A stretch of DNA of 64,000 bases, from positions 310,001 to 374,000 of the forward strand of contig NZ_JTAM01000001.1 of NCBI RefSeq assembly GCF_000812565.1. Direction: 5' to 3'. Made by a program: the position numbers and the translations under genes. The notes under the pieces were generated by a model. It did not search any database and was not told the origin of the DNA. It worked only from the letters and a program-made list of their open reading frames with translations. Below are positions 55,022 through 63,612 of this stretch, one piece after another. Within the stretch, counting starts at the first letter, position 1, and each line of letters opens with the position of its first letter. The DNA is from Flammeovirga sp. OC4 (lineage in GTDB: Bacteria > Bacteroidota > Bacteroidia > Cytophagales > Flammeovirgaceae).

Positions 55022-55411
55022 TGTAAACTAAATTACTGTTAACTTTTAATCCATATTTCTACTAGATTTTATAGGGCCTACTTTCAAGCTTCCTTCTTCT
55101 TCATTTTTGTCTTGAAACAAAAACGAAGCAAAAAATTCAAGGCTTAGAAGTCAAAAGCTAAATTCCATTGCTCTCGCCTAAATGATTTTAAACTCGCTAA
55201 AGCTCAAACAAGAAAATCATTTTTAACGGCTCAATTCATGAAATTCTTCACGCTTTTCCCTTCAAGGCCGAGGGAAGAAGTACCAAACGAATTGGGTAGA
55301 GAGTCCACTAGCGCGAAGCTAATATTAAGCGTTAGCGTCATTCGTGTCCTACAGATCAGCAGAAATCTCCTGATTTCTAAATACCATTAATCTTCGAAAA
55401 CTTAGTTTACA
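55022..55411 (+). repeat. Dispersed intergenic repeat, copy 2 (about 390 bp with inverted ends)
   Basis: It begins TGTAAACTAAATT at 55022 and ends TAGTTTACA at 55403-55411. Its interior aligns with copy 1 at 45.4 kb in the same orientation, including the hairpin-prone stretch CTTGAAACAAAAACGAAGC and the palindrome AGAAATCTCCTGATTTCT. Its left end is only 27 bp upstream of the WD40 start codon, so it must overlap that gene's promoter region. No frame of useful length is seen in it. Confidence 0.88.
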
Positions 55412-55501
55412 TCGTAGTAAGTTCCATTACAAAATTAAACACACTCTATCGAAATGTACCTTCTTTTTGCTCTGCTACTTAACAAATATCTTACTTTTTT
55501 G

Positions 55502-55534
55502 TTTCATTTATTCAATTCGCTTCCTATATCTTTG
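55502..55534 (+). promoter_or_regulatory. Candidate promoter of the phosphopantetheinyl transferase gene
   Basis: TTTC at 55502-55505 is followed after 21 bp by TATCTTTG at 55527-55534, a full match to the -7 form TAnnTTTG. The ATG at 55539 lies 4 nt later, so the mRNA would be leaderless or nearly so. Confidence 0.5.
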
Positions 55535-55538
55535 CGAA

Positions 55539-56174
55539 ATGGGTATCATAAAACATGAACATCTTACAAAAAATATCTCCTATTTAGTATGGGCAATTGA
55601 GGAAAGTGAAGAAGAACTTTTAGCTTTTCTTGAAAACACAAATTGTAATTTTGAACATATTAAAAACCAAAAAGTAAGGTTGGAAAGTATAGCTGCAAGG
55701 GTTGCTTTACAGCATTTACTGGAAGACAGTCCGGTAGATTTTAAAGGGATTAAAAAAGAGGAAAGTGGGAAACCCTCATTAATTAATGATGAATATGGAA
55801 TTTCTCTTTCTCATTCCAAAGGATATGCCGCTGCTATTATTGACCGCTCGCAAAAAAACATTGGGATTGATATCGAGAACATTCAACCCAAAGTCCTTCG
55901 CTTGATTCCAAGGTTTGCGAATGAAGAAGAGCTTGCTTTTGCCCAAAATAAAGAAGAAGACCCTACCAATGCTACTCAGATCTGGACAATCAAGGAAGCT
56001 ATTTACAAGGCTTTTGGAAAGTTAAACATTGAATTTAAAAGCCAAATTAAAACGGTTTTTCAAAATTCAACTCCAAAAACGGCAATGATCAAGGCACAAA
56101 AAGGTGACTTTGTCGAATATAAACTTCAACTCGAAGAATTAGAGTCCATCAAAATTGCCATTGCTTATTTATGA
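55539..56174 (+). CDS. 4'-phosphopantetheinyl transferase (Sfp/AcpT-type)
   Basis: The ATG at 55539 gives 211 residues. The longer frame to 55467 adds a hydrophobic stretch that overlaps the promoter. Motifs are 'ISLSHSKGYAAAIIDRSQKNIGIDIENIQP' (Mg-binding Asp and Glu) and 'IWTIKEAIYKAFGK'. The enzyme attaches the phosphopantetheine arm of CoA to acyl or peptidyl carrier proteins. No polyketide or peptide synthetase lies nearby, so it may be the housekeeping enzyme for fatty-acid synthesis. Its 3' end overlaps the convergent App1 gene by 10 bp. Confidence 0.9.
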   Translation: MGIIKHEHLTKNISYLVWAIEESEEELLAFLENTNCNFEHIKNQKVRLESIAARVALQHLLEDSPVDFKGIKKEESGKPSLINDEYGISLSHSKGYAAAIIDRSQKNIGIDIENIQPKVLRLIPRFANEEELAFAQNKEEDPTNATQIWTIKEAIYKAFGKLNIEFKSQIKTVFQNSTPKTAMIKAQKGDFVEYKLQLEELESIKIAIAYL

Positions 56175-57199
56175 GAAAAGAAATTTTCTTCCTTTAGACT
56201 TTGGCGCTTATACCAACGTCTCTCTAATCGCATCGCTTCTTTAGGGTCATGAAAAATATGGAAAGGGATGTCCAATTCTAATAACTCTTTCTTGATTTTC
56301 AACATCTCAATATCCTTTTTCCCTGAAGAAACATCACGAATCATAATACCCGAAATATTATCAGGAAATTTTTCTGCTATAAATTTGTAGGTGTATGGAT
56401 CCCTCTGTCCACTATCACCAATCAACAAAAATTTGCTTTTCGGAAACTTATCGATCAAATAAGAAATTCTATCTATTTTATGTTGAGATTTTTCTAAACC
56501 AATACCAATTTTCTTTCGATTAGAAATAAAGTCTTTCCAATTTTTATGGTACCTCAAGTAGATAGGACCTTTGGGGAATTCTCTCGTTGTTAAAAATAGT
56601 TTGATGATCCAAAATAGATTCATTTCACTATTCGAAACATAAAAAAATGATGCACCCTGGGCTTTCATTTCATTATAAAACTTACTCATAGCTTTCACTT
56701 CTTTTCTCTTGAAAGCATGTCTCACTATTGTTTGAGGAATACGTTTTAAAAATGATGTAGCATGAGTAATCAATACGGTATCATCAATATCTGATATGAC
56801 CATATATTTTCTTGATTCTGAAATCCTTTTGATCCCACCTTTTGAAATGCTAGGTAATTTAATTTTTTGGGTTAAACCTTTATCTAAATAAAATTTTAAT
56901 GATGTATTTAGCTCCTTGTCCGTATAGTTTTTTTCTAATGTAAATTCTGATCTAAAATACCCATTTTCATCTAAACTAATCTCAAAAACTTCAGTTTCAA
57001 TTTTTGCATAAATATGTGCTTGTGTAATGGGATTTTGGCTATACAACTTCCACAAACGAGATACATGTCTTCTAAAACCTTCAGGCTTTTTAGAAAGATC
57101 AAGTAGTCCTGTTTTAAAAATAAGTAGCTGCCCTTCTATAGAAAGGGTATTTTTATGCTCAAAACCAATTAAAGGCAGTAAAACCGTTGATTTACTCAA
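56165..57199 (-). CDS. App1-family (DUF2183) phosphatidate-phosphatase-like protein
   Basis: The 344-residue protein has the HAD-type motif DIDDT at 137-141 in 'YMVISDIDDTVLITHATSFLKRIPQTIVRHAFKRKEV', then 'GASFFYVSNSEMNLF' and 'FLLIGDSGQRDPYTYKFIAEKFPDNI'. This is the core of the App1/DUF2183 family, whose yeast member dephosphorylates phosphatidate. It starts at TTG: in-frame codons upstream reach a stop (TAA) within 15 nt, and no ATG is available. It overlaps the convergent transferase gene by 10 bp at its 3' end. Confidence 0.88.
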   Translation of the reverse strand: MSKSTVLLPLIGFEHKNTLSIEGQLLIFKTGLLDLSKKPEGFRRHVSRLWKLYSQNPITQAHIYAKIETEVFEISLDENGYFRSEFTLEKNYTDKELNTSLKFYLDKGLTQKIKLPSISKGGIKRISESRKYMVISDIDDTVLITHATSFLKRIPQTIVRHAFKRKEVKAMSKFYNEMKAQGASFFYVSNSEMNLFWIIKLFLTTREFPKGPIYLRYHKNWKDFISNRKKIGIGLEKSQHKIDRISYLIDKFPKSKFLLIGDSGQRDPYTYKFIAEKFPDNISGIMIRDVSSGKKDIEMLKIKKELLELDIPFHIFHDPKEAMRLERRWYKRQSLKEENFFSHK

Positions 57200-57299
57200 A
57201 ATGAGATGAGATTAAAATGAAAAATGCTAAATACACCTTGAATCTAATCTTTTTTTGGTAAATGTGCATTATTTCAACCCTTAAAACAGGATAAAATAT

Positions 57300-57342
57300 A
57301 AAAGGAAAAGTTAAGAGTAAGATCTTCAGCCTACTCTTAACT
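57300..57342 (-). terminator. Terminator of the sigma/anti-sigma operon
   Basis: AGTTAAGAGTA (57309-57319) pairs perfectly with TACTCTTAACT (57332-57342). On the minus strand it is followed by TTTTCCTTTT. It lies about 40 bp past the anti-sigma stop. Confidence 0.82.
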
Positions 57343-57380
57343 CGCATTATTATATTCATGGCATTTATAAATGTCTTGCA

Positions 57381-57779
57381 CTACAAATTCACCACAAGCC
57401 CCTTAGGATAATTCTCTTCAGAAAGGGGGATACTTTGTTTTGTAACTTCCTGTTTTATGGGAATCTCTTTTGAATTTTGAGTAATAAAAAACTGAACAGA
57501 AATACTTAATAACACACCTATCACAATTGCAGCAGCGGCTTTATAGATAGGAATAGATTGCTCCAAAAACAGCACTTTTTTCTCTGATTTAAGTTCCAAT
57601 GGAGGTATAGCCATCGAAATACCATCATTTACATTTTTGAATTCATGTACCATTTGATAATTCTCTTGGTACTCCTGTTGTGTCATAACCTTGAGTACCT
57701 CCTGTTTCTCCTCTAAAGTCAGTTCCTCAAAGCTTTTATGAGAAAAAAGTTCAAATAATCTATCTTCAAAATTTCCCAT
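57381..57779 (-). CDS. Putative anti-sigma factor, single-pass membrane protein
   Basis: The 132-residue protein has a cytosolic N-terminal part (about 1-75) and one membrane helix (about 77-99, 'AAAAIVIGVLLSISVQFFI'), then a short periplasmic tail. It has no zinc-finger HxxxCxxC motif. The gene overlaps the 3' end of the sigma-factor gene by 14 bp, the typical layout of ECF sigma/anti-sigma pairs. I therefore infer that it holds the sigma factor inactive. Confidence 0.75.
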   Translation of the reverse strand: MGNFEDRLFELFSHKSFEELTLEEKQEVLKVMTQQEYQENYQMVHEFKNVNDGISMAIPPLELKSEKKVLFLEQSIPIYKAAAAIVIGVLLSISVQFFITQNSKEIPIKQEVTKQSIPLSEENYPKGLVVNL

Positions 57780-58323
57780 TGTATTCCGTTTTAAATTCCT
57801 TCATTTTAGATCTCATATTTTTCATGGCATAGAATAGTCTTGATTTCACTGTACCTTCACTACAATCCATTGTTTCTGCAATTTCTTGAATGCTCAAATT
57901 GTCCAAGTATTTTAATACAAACGTTTCTCTATGCAACTCGCTCAATGTATTTAATACTACATTCATTCTTTGGAGTTGATCTGCTTCATTGTTGGTATCA
58001 AAAACATCTTCCTCTATAGAAGGTTCTGTATTCTCCTCATTAGTATAGCGATCCAACTTCCTTTGTTCATTCAACCAATTATTTTTGGCTATCACATAAA
58101 GCCATACTTTAAAACTCTTCTTTGTATTGAAAACGTAAGACTTATGCAAAACTTTCAAAAAGGTACTTTGAGCAATATCTTTACCCAGTTCCATATTGCC
58201 AGACAGCCAACCAAGATATTTAGCCAGCATTACAAAGTATTTGTGATATAAAACTTCGAATGCTTTGGTGTTATTTCTATCTAAAAATTGAGTCATTAAC
58301 TCTTCATCTGTCAAGTGATTCAT
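57766..58323 (-). CDS. ECF-type RNA polymerase sigma factor
   Basis: This 185-residue protein has region 2 (about 12-85: 'AFEVLYHKYFVMLAKYLGWLSGNMELGKDIAQSTFLKVLHKS', 'SFKVWLYVIAKNNWLNEQRK'). Region 4 follows (about 118-175: 'LSELHRETFVLKYLDNLSIQEIAETMDCSEGTVKSRLFYAMKNM'). Length and layout fit the ECF family. It starts 11 bp after the stop of the TPR protein gene and overlaps the anti-sigma gene, so three genes form one operon. Confidence 0.95.
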   Translation of the reverse strand: MNHLTDEELMTQFLDRNNTKAFEVLYHKYFVMLAKYLGWLSGNMELGKDIAQSTFLKVLHKSYVFNTKKSFKVWLYVIAKNNWLNEQRKLDRYTNEENTEPSIEEDVFDTNNEADQLQRMNVVLNTLSELHRETFVLKYLDNLSIQEIAETMDCSEGTVKSRLFYAMKNMRSKMKEFKTEYNGKF

Positions 58324-58334
58324 TGGCTAGAGGG

Positions 58335-59507
58335 TTATTTATACCAAGACTCAATTTCAGCTTGTCTACCACTTTTCACCGCAATCTGATGCATCAGATG
58401 AGCATATTTCTCTGATTTTTCACTCTGCTCAATTGTACTAAAATGTTTTTTCAACTTGTTCATTCCTGGGATATAGGTTGCATTAAGGTACTTCTGAATG
58501 ATAGCATCATGTGGATGATACTGAAAGTTGGTATTCAAATAATCAAGATTATATCTATTTTCAAAATTATCAATAGCCAATGATAAATTATCCAATGCTT
58601 CTTCACTGTATTGAAAAACTACTCCTGTCAAATACATATTCTCTTTGATTCCCATTTTCTCAAAAAGTTGTATATCAGTGCCGCAACCAAAATAGATTTG
58701 ATAATCACTTTTAGACTCTTCAATGATATGACCTATGATAGCATTCTTAAACTCTGCCATATCCGAAAATTCATCCAATTCTTTAGTATACTTTTTAATC
58801 CCTAAATGCTGACATACTTTATCTCTATAGTTTTTATGATAACCCAATAACCATTCGTTGATAATCATTGCATTTTCCCCTACATTTTTCACCAATTGTA
58901 ATACATGTCTTGGCAATGTATCCATATCACCATGAGAAAAAACAATCGACTTCCCTCTCGTTGATACCAATACATTATGATTCCAAAGGTAGGCTTGGTT
59001 AGAATACACGTTATTTTCATAGATTTTCAAGGCCACTTCTTTTGCATCATCCCATTCTTGATCGATAATATACCTTGTCAAAAGCCCCTCATAGGTTTCT
59101 ATTCGGTTAGGATTAATAACGTATGCTTTTTTGAGGTAATTAAAGGACTTCTCTTTATCATCTGTATTGACGCTTTCCATCAAAAAGTACTCATATTTCT
59201 GACCAATATAAGATTTTGATTTATTGATGATAGGCTGAAGTTTTTTGAAAGTTATTGCTCTATCGTTGTTCCATGATTGCTCATCGCTTCTTTGGTAAAA
59301 TGCACGCATTGCTTTGTAATAATTGTACCAAGCAGCAGCATTTTGAGGGTCTGAAGATGTTTTCGCCTCCCAAAGTTTGGATTGTTGCTCATAATATTCT
59401 CTTGTCTTTGTTTCCTTTGCAATACCAAGTATTTCTTGAGCTTCCTGAGCAAACGAAAGTGAGGAGATCAAAATGAAAGTGAAGAGTGCTATAAAATTCT
59501 TTTTCAT
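58335..59507 (-). CDS. Secreted TPR-like hypothetical protein, first gene of the sigma operon
   Basis: This 390-residue protein has a signal peptide (MKKNFIALFTFILISSLSFAQ). Helical repeats of TPR type follow ('DPQNAAAWYNYYKAMRAFYQ', 'NPNRIETYEGLLTRYIIDQEWDDAKEVALKIYEN'), then a region of unrecognised fold ('ESKSDYQIYFGCGTDIQLFEKMG'). It is only 11 bp before the sigma-factor start, an unusual place for such a gene. It might sense or transmit the envelope signal that the sigma/anti-sigma pair answers. That role is an inference. Confidence 0.8.
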   Translation of the reverse strand: MKKNFIALFTFILISSLSFAQEAQEILGIAKETKTREYYEQQSKLWEAKTSSDPQNAAAWYNYYKAMRAFYQRSDEQSWNNDRAITFKKLQPIINKSKSYIGQKYEYFLMESVNTDDKEKSFNYLKKAYVINPNRIETYEGLLTRYIIDQEWDDAKEVALKIYENNVYSNQAYLWNHNVLVSTRGKSIVFSHGDMDTLPRHVLQLVKNVGENAMIINEWLLGYHKNYRDKVCQHLGIKKYTKELDEFSDMAEFKNAIIGHIIEESKSDYQIYFGCGTDIQLFEKMGIKENMYLTGVVFQYSEEALDNLSLAIDNFENRYNLDYLNTNFQYHPHDAIIQKYLNATYIPGMNKLKKHFSTIEQSEKSEKYAHLMHQIAVKSGRQAEIESWYK

Positions 59508-59582
59508 GTGTAAAAAATTAATGTTGATTTGTCTTAGTACACATGGGAAAATGAAAGGTTCAATTGTTATAGAAAAATTATA

Positions 59583-59613
59583 AAAAAAACTGTAAAGTCT
59601 CCCTTACAGTTTT
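59583..59613 (-). terminator. Terminator of the 60.7 kb membrane protein gene
   Basis: AACTGTAA (59589-59596) pairs with TTACAGTT (59604-59611). On the minus strand the stem is followed by a T run. It lies close behind the stop at 59620. Confidence 0.8.
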
Positions 59614-59619
59614 AATTTG

Positions 59620-60783
59620 CTATTCTGTGACAACCAGCCAAGGAATATTAAAATACCCTTTCAGGTAATAAACATTGACTGTGTTTCCAGATTCCATCTG
59701 TTCGTAAAATTCTTCCGAAACAGTGACAGTTTCTGGTTCTATTTGATCTCCCCATGGAGTCAACTCAAATTTATACGTTGTTGTTTTACCTGTATGGACG
59801 GTCTTTTGTATTATTTCAGCTTTATAATTGATCGCTTCACTCTCATCAAAATAACAATTCGTTGTAACGATGGCTCCTCCAGTATACATCAAAAAGAACA
59901 GTACAAGACCAAATAAAGCTCCAATATGCTTATTCTCTTTTAAATTAAATTCATTAGAAACTGCTAAACTAACACCTAATAATAGTAATGCTATGACTAC
60001 GAATGGCACCCAAAAATTACTATAATCATAGATATTAAAATCAAAATAGGCCCTCCCCATCAATGCTATTGATGGTCCTAAAATAGCATAATAAATAGTC
60101 GGATAAGCACTCCCTTTTTGTTCATTAATTCTGATTAAACCTTTAAAGAAAGGAAGAATTGCAAATGCTATTAATGGGGTCAAAATTGAGAAAATAATAC
60201 ACAACTCGTACGGTTCTGAAACAAATAAGGTGTACACCGCAACTCCACCACCAAAAATATTAATTCCAGTAGCTACCTTCTTAGCCAAGCCTAGTTGTTC
60301 TTCTCTTTCTTCAACATTTCTTCCGAAGTCATCACTTGATAGAATCTCCTGTGTTTCAATTTCTTTGTTCAGCTCATCCAAATCTTTAAAATTAGAATAA
60401 AGCCACTCAAATATTTCTTGTCGTTTTTCAAGAGATTTTCCGAAACGGATTTTCTTATACGTTTTATCTTTTGGCTCGATGTAAGTGTATTTGTCATCAG
60501 ATCTAAATCCCAAAACTTCTGAAATGGGAATATCACGATTGGACAAAAAGGAACGTTTACCGATACTCGTATTCGTAATAATTAGTTTACTTTTAGCCGT
60601 ATCAATAATTCCCACTGTCATTAAAATGATCATAGGTACTGAGACCACTCCCAAAAACAACATTGCATCTTCATCAGGATGTAATATTCCATACCCTAAT
60701 ACAAATAAAAAAACAATGTTCATTAAAGTGGCTGTAACATAGATAAAAATAGCCCACCCTTTTGCTATTCTATATTCTCTCAT
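59620..60783 (-). CDS. Multi-pass membrane protein, function unknown
   Basis: This 387-residue protein has two N-terminal membrane helices (about 10-55) and a PH-like cytosolic module with 'SKLIITNTSIGKRSFLSNRDIPISEVLGF'. A further four to five helices lie at about 170-320. A C-terminal beta-rich segment ends in 'VNVYYLKGYFNIPWLVV', with a DUF3592-like turn of 'V...YYLKG'. It lies alone on the minus strand between two terminators. No function can be assigned. Confidence 0.75.
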   Translation of the reverse strand: MREYRIAKGWAIFIYVTATLMNIVFLFVLGYGILHPDEDAMLFLGVVSVPMIILMTVGIIDTAKSKLIITNTSIGKRSFLSNRDIPISEVLGFRSDDKYTYIEPKDKTYKKIRFGKSLEKRQEIFEWLYSNFKDLDELNKEIETQEILSSDDFGRNVEEREEQLGLAKKVATGINIFGGGVAVYTLFVSEPYELCIIFSILTPLIAFAILPFFKGLIRINEQKGSAYPTIYYAILGPSIALMGRAYFDFNIYDYSNFWVPFVVIALLLLGVSLAVSNEFNLKENKHIGALFGLVLFFLMYTGGAIVTTNCYFDESEAINYKAEIIQKTVHTGKTTTYKFELTPWGDQIEPETVTVSEEFYEQMESGNTVNVYYLKGYFNIPWLVVTE

Positions 60784-60844
60784 AGTAATAAATGCTTTAA
60801 GTTTAGTTTGCGATAAAAGAAGTTCAAAAATAGTAGAAATTAGT

Positions 60845-60884
60845 AAAAAAACATCCCATCAAAGACATAATCTGTGATGGGATA
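60845..60884 (-). terminator. Terminator of the thioesterase/epimerase pair
   Basis: ATCCCATCA (60853-60861) pairs with TGATGGGAT (60875-60883) and on the minus strand is followed by a T run. It lies directly behind the thioesterase stop at 60889. Confidence 0.85.
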
Positions 60885-60888
60885 TTCA

Positions 60889-61632
60889 TTATTTCCAAAC
60901 CGAATGAATAATACACGCCGGTTTATTTGCTTTCATTATTGCTGAAATCACCTTGATGTCTCCATCATCGGTCACTTCATGTACGATTTTTACTTTCTCA
61001 CTCAAAACAACTTCAGCGATGTAATTAATTTCTACCGCTTTCAGTATTTTCTTTTGAGTGATATCAGTCGTCAGACTATCCAACATCCATTCGAAATAAC
61101 GGATATTATTGACATGGTTCACCGGATCCAAATCACTGTAAGATGCTTCTCTTTCTGAGGAGAAATCAACTTTTTCCACTCCTTTCAATTTCTTTGGAGG
61201 GCCGGAAGTCGTTAGATCACCTCTAACATGCACACAATCCTCAAATTCATGAATGGTCGTCGGGCGTCTTTTTTTCAAGTCCAACCCAAACCAGTTTGAA
61301 GAACCTTGAATCATCAATTTCCCTTCTTTGTCAAGAATTTTAAAATTCCTTTGTGAGGAAAATTTTTGAATGTCAAAAACCCAAGTTTCTATATTCAGTT
61401 GATCAGTCCATTTGGGCCAATGAAAAACTTCATATTTATAAGTTCCCAGTACCCAAGCTTTACCGACTTTCATCATCTCCCTTAATCCAAATTGCTTAGC
61501 GTTGGAATGATTACCGGCAGCTTCTTGGAAAAGCTCTGAAATAGCTGTAGGCTTTAGGGTATAATTAGGGCCGATTTGGTACGATTTCACAACCTGTTCT
61601 TCGTACCAAATCCCCTCAATTTCTTTATTCAT
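60889..61632 (-). CDS. Acyl-ACP thioesterase
   Basis: The ATG at 61632 gives 247 residues. A TTG 9 bp upstream is possible. Two hotdog domains of the FatA/FatB acyl-ACP thioesterase family are seen: N-terminal 'ELFQEAAGNHSNAKQFG' and 'KAWVLGTYKYEVFHWPKW', and C-terminal 'ASYSDLDPVNHVNNIRYFEWMLDSL' with the conserved His and Asn. It releases fatty acids from ACP. The start codon lies 8 bp inside the 3' end of the epimerase gene, so translation of the two is coupled. Confidence 0.9.
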   Translation of the reverse strand: MNKEIEGIWYEEQVVKSYQIGPNYTLKPTAISELFQEAAGNHSNAKQFGLREMMKVGKAWVLGTYKYEVFHWPKWTDQLNIETWVFDIQKFSSQRNFKILDKEGKLMIQGSSNWFGLDLKKRRPTTIHEFEDCVHVRGDLTTSGPPKKLKGVEKVDFSSEREASYSDLDPVNHVNNIRYFEWMLDSLTTDITQKKILKAVEINYIAEVVLSEKVKIVHEVTDDGDIKVISAIMKANKPACIIHSVWK

Positions 61633-62524
61633 CTTTATCAATGATTTCTACAGAGAAGGTACAACTGAATGTCTCTTCTTTTGGAAGTTTTTGATTCGCA
61701 TACTTCTCTTTGAAGTTATGATTTTCATCTCTTAAATCTGCAACCCCATACCATGGTTCAATACACACAAAGTTGGCTCTTTTACCTACTGGAGTCCAAA
61801 TACCCAATAAAGGCCAATCTTTAAAGGCTACTCTTAACTTTCTTGAATCATCATGACGACAAACAATATCTAATGATTCCGATTTAAAGTGATCAAAAAT
61901 GATGGCATCATCTTTAAAAGTATCAAATTTTAAGTCTAAAGATTGTGCACCATTCAATGCATCTTCCTGAATGGCACCACTTCTCAAGCCATTGTCCAAT
62001 AATAAACGTTGGAATTTTTCTTTTTCTGAAAACTCGATCGTATAATCTTCAAAAGAAGTATTCTTAATAAAATCGGTATTAAAGCCAGGGTGTGCACCCA
62101 CTGAAAAATAGATTTCTTCTGTATCTAAATTATCTACTTGGTAGGTGATGGAAAGCTTATTTCTTTTGATCTCATAGATAGTTCTGAATACAAACTTATA
62201 AGGAAACTTTGTCATGGTGTCATGATCAAAACGCAATTCAAAAATGCAGCTTAATTCATCTTGCGTGACCACTTTGTGCTCCATATCTCTTGCAAATCCA
62301 TGTTGAGGAAGTTTGTATTTCACATCGTCCACCTCATAGAATCCATCTTCTACTTGCCCAACAATTGGGAATAAAACTGGTGCATGCCTTCCCCATACCT
62401 CTTTGTCTGCTTGCCATAGGTATTCATGCTGGTGTTGTTTATGATAAATGGAATGTAATTCCGCTCCGTTCTTTGATATTTGTACTTGTAGTATAGCATT
62501 TTCTAAAGTGACGATCTTGCTCAT
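61625..62524 (-). CDS. Aldose 1-epimerase family protein (LacX-like)
   Basis: The ATG at 62524 gives 299 residues. The upstream extension to 62566 is Ile/Lys-rich and unlikely. Galactose-mutarotase-fold features include 'LWQADKEVWGRHAPVLFPIVGQVEDGFYEVDDVKYKLPQHGFARD', 'YFSVGAHPGFNTDF' with a catalytic His, and 'FVCIEPWYGVAD' with a catalytic Glu. The family interconverts sugar anomers, and LacX-type members have unclear substrates. It overlaps the thioesterase start by 8 bp although the reactions are unrelated. Confidence 0.9.
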   Translation of the reverse strand: MSKIVTLENAILQVQISKNGAELHSIYHKQHQHEYLWQADKEVWGRHAPVLFPIVGQVEDGFYEVDDVKYKLPQHGFARDMEHKVVTQDELSCIFELRFDHDTMTKFPYKFVFRTIYEIKRNKLSITYQVDNLDTEEIYFSVGAHPGFNTDFIKNTSFEDYTIEFSEKEKFQRLLLDNGLRSGAIQEDALNGAQSLDLKFDTFKDDAIIFDHFKSESLDIVCRHDDSRKLRVAFKDWPLLGIWTPVGKRANFVCIEPWYGVADLRDENHNFKEKYANQKLPKEETFSCTFSVEIIDKDE

Positions 62525-63107
62525 ATGTATTTCTATTTTGATGGGTATTTTAATAAAAAAATTCAAGCATTTAGTTGCAATGCTGAAGCAAAATAATAAA
62601 AATTATAGGAAGAAAAAGTGATCATTACTGATTTTATAAATCTTAGTTTTTAGATACAATTTTTGATTATTCAGAATCAATATTTTAAAGAATTTCACTT
62701 CTTAATATTCATATTTTGTAAACTAAGTTTTCTTAAACTTTCAGTCAATCTTTCAACAAGTATTTATAGCATCTACTCTCAAACTTCCTTCTTCTTCATT
62801 TTTGACTTAACACAAAAACGAAGCAACGAAATCAGGGCTTTGAACGTAAAAGCTAAATTCCCTTGCATTCGCCTCAAGTAGGAATCAATTCGGATTCACA
62901 ATTAATGGCAACAAAAGTAGATCCACTGACAATGACATCAATCTTGGAGTTTTTCTCAGAAAACAATTAAATAGAAAATTACTTTTTCAATCTTAACACT
63001 ATAAAACCAGGTCTCAGACTTTTAAAACAATAAAAATTAATAAAGACAACTTCCCGAAATTTATTGCGTTGTATAGAATAAAATTATTAATCAAAACCTT
63101 CAGAAAG
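62525..63107. other. Intergenic region containing repeat copy 3
   Basis: No protein gene is supported. It contains the truncated third repeat copy (62717-62880). The 63000-63107 portion is AT-rich and should hold the promoter of the coiled-coil gene. The short frame across 62663-62881 follows the repeat, not a gene. Confidence 0.6.
62717..62880 (+). repeat. Dispersed intergenic repeat, copy 3 (5' part only)
   Basis: TGTAAACTAAG starts the copy at 62717. It then follows copies 1 and 2 for about 160 bp: CTACTCTCAAACTTCCTTCTTCTTCATTTTTGACTT, ACAAAAACGAAGC, GTAAAAGCTAAATTCC and TTCGCCT. It breaks off near 62880, so the 3' half and the TAGTTTACA end are missing. This suggests deletion or recombination. 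Confidence 0.82.
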
Positions 63108-63494
63108 ATGACCATTAGTTTGCTACAATACATTTCTGATGTGAAAAATGAAATACAATTTTGGGAAAATGAAATTAATTTCTACCTCAATGAGATCAAG
63201 TTATTGCACATTAGATTAGACAGTTTATTGGAAAGAGATATCAATGACTATCAAGAAAATAAACTAAGAAACTTTAAAACTTTAAATTCAAATCTTAATT
63301 CAAATGCTCTAGAAATCATTCAAGAAATAGAGGAGTTTGATAATTCATTAATCGGGAAAGACAACGATAAAGAAATGAATGAGGAAACATTTGAAAAGTA
63401 CCATTATTTCAAAGAAAAGTTAGACAATCTTACCAACGATTACATGGAATTTAAGGATGAGCTATTAAGGTTTACAATATCAACTTTTGCCTAA
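63108..63494 (+). CDS. Coiled-coil hypothetical protein
   Basis: From the ATG at 63108, preceded by AGAAAG, the product has 128 residues. The longer frame to 63069 lacks a good initiator context. The sequence is helical throughout, with Asn/Glu/Leu/Ile heptads such as 'VKNEIQFWENEINFYLNEIKLLHIRLDSLLERDI' and 'FEKYHYFKEKLDNLTNDYMEFKDELLRF'. It probably forms a cytosolic antiparallel helical bundle. The family is not recognised. Confidence 0.7.
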   Translation: MTISLLQYISDVKNEIQFWENEINFYLNEIKLLHIRLDSLLERDINDYQENKLRNFKTLNSNLNSNALEIIQEIEEFDNSLIGKDNDKEMNEETFEKYHYFKEKLDNLTNDYMEFKDELLRFTISTFA

Positions 63495-63556
63495 AAGATC
63501 CTTAGGTTATTTATTATTTAAAGATACAATTTCATCTTACTATTATTTAAGGGGAT

Positions 63557-63597
63557 GAAAAAAGGGCTTCTGAAATTACGTTATCAGAAGCCCTTCC
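63557..63597 (-). terminator. Terminator of the S41 protease gene
   Basis: GGGCTTCTGA pairs with TCAGAAGCCC across a 9-nt loop (63564-63592). On the minus strand it is followed by a T run. It also lies about 70 bp past the coiled-coil gene and may serve both. Confidence 0.88.
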
Positions 63598-63612
63598 TTT
63601 ATATATTGAGTT

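Noticed and set aside
62663-62881. 72-residue plus-strand frame
   Set aside because: It runs through the third repeat copy, and the same bases in copies 1 and 2 do not keep a frame.
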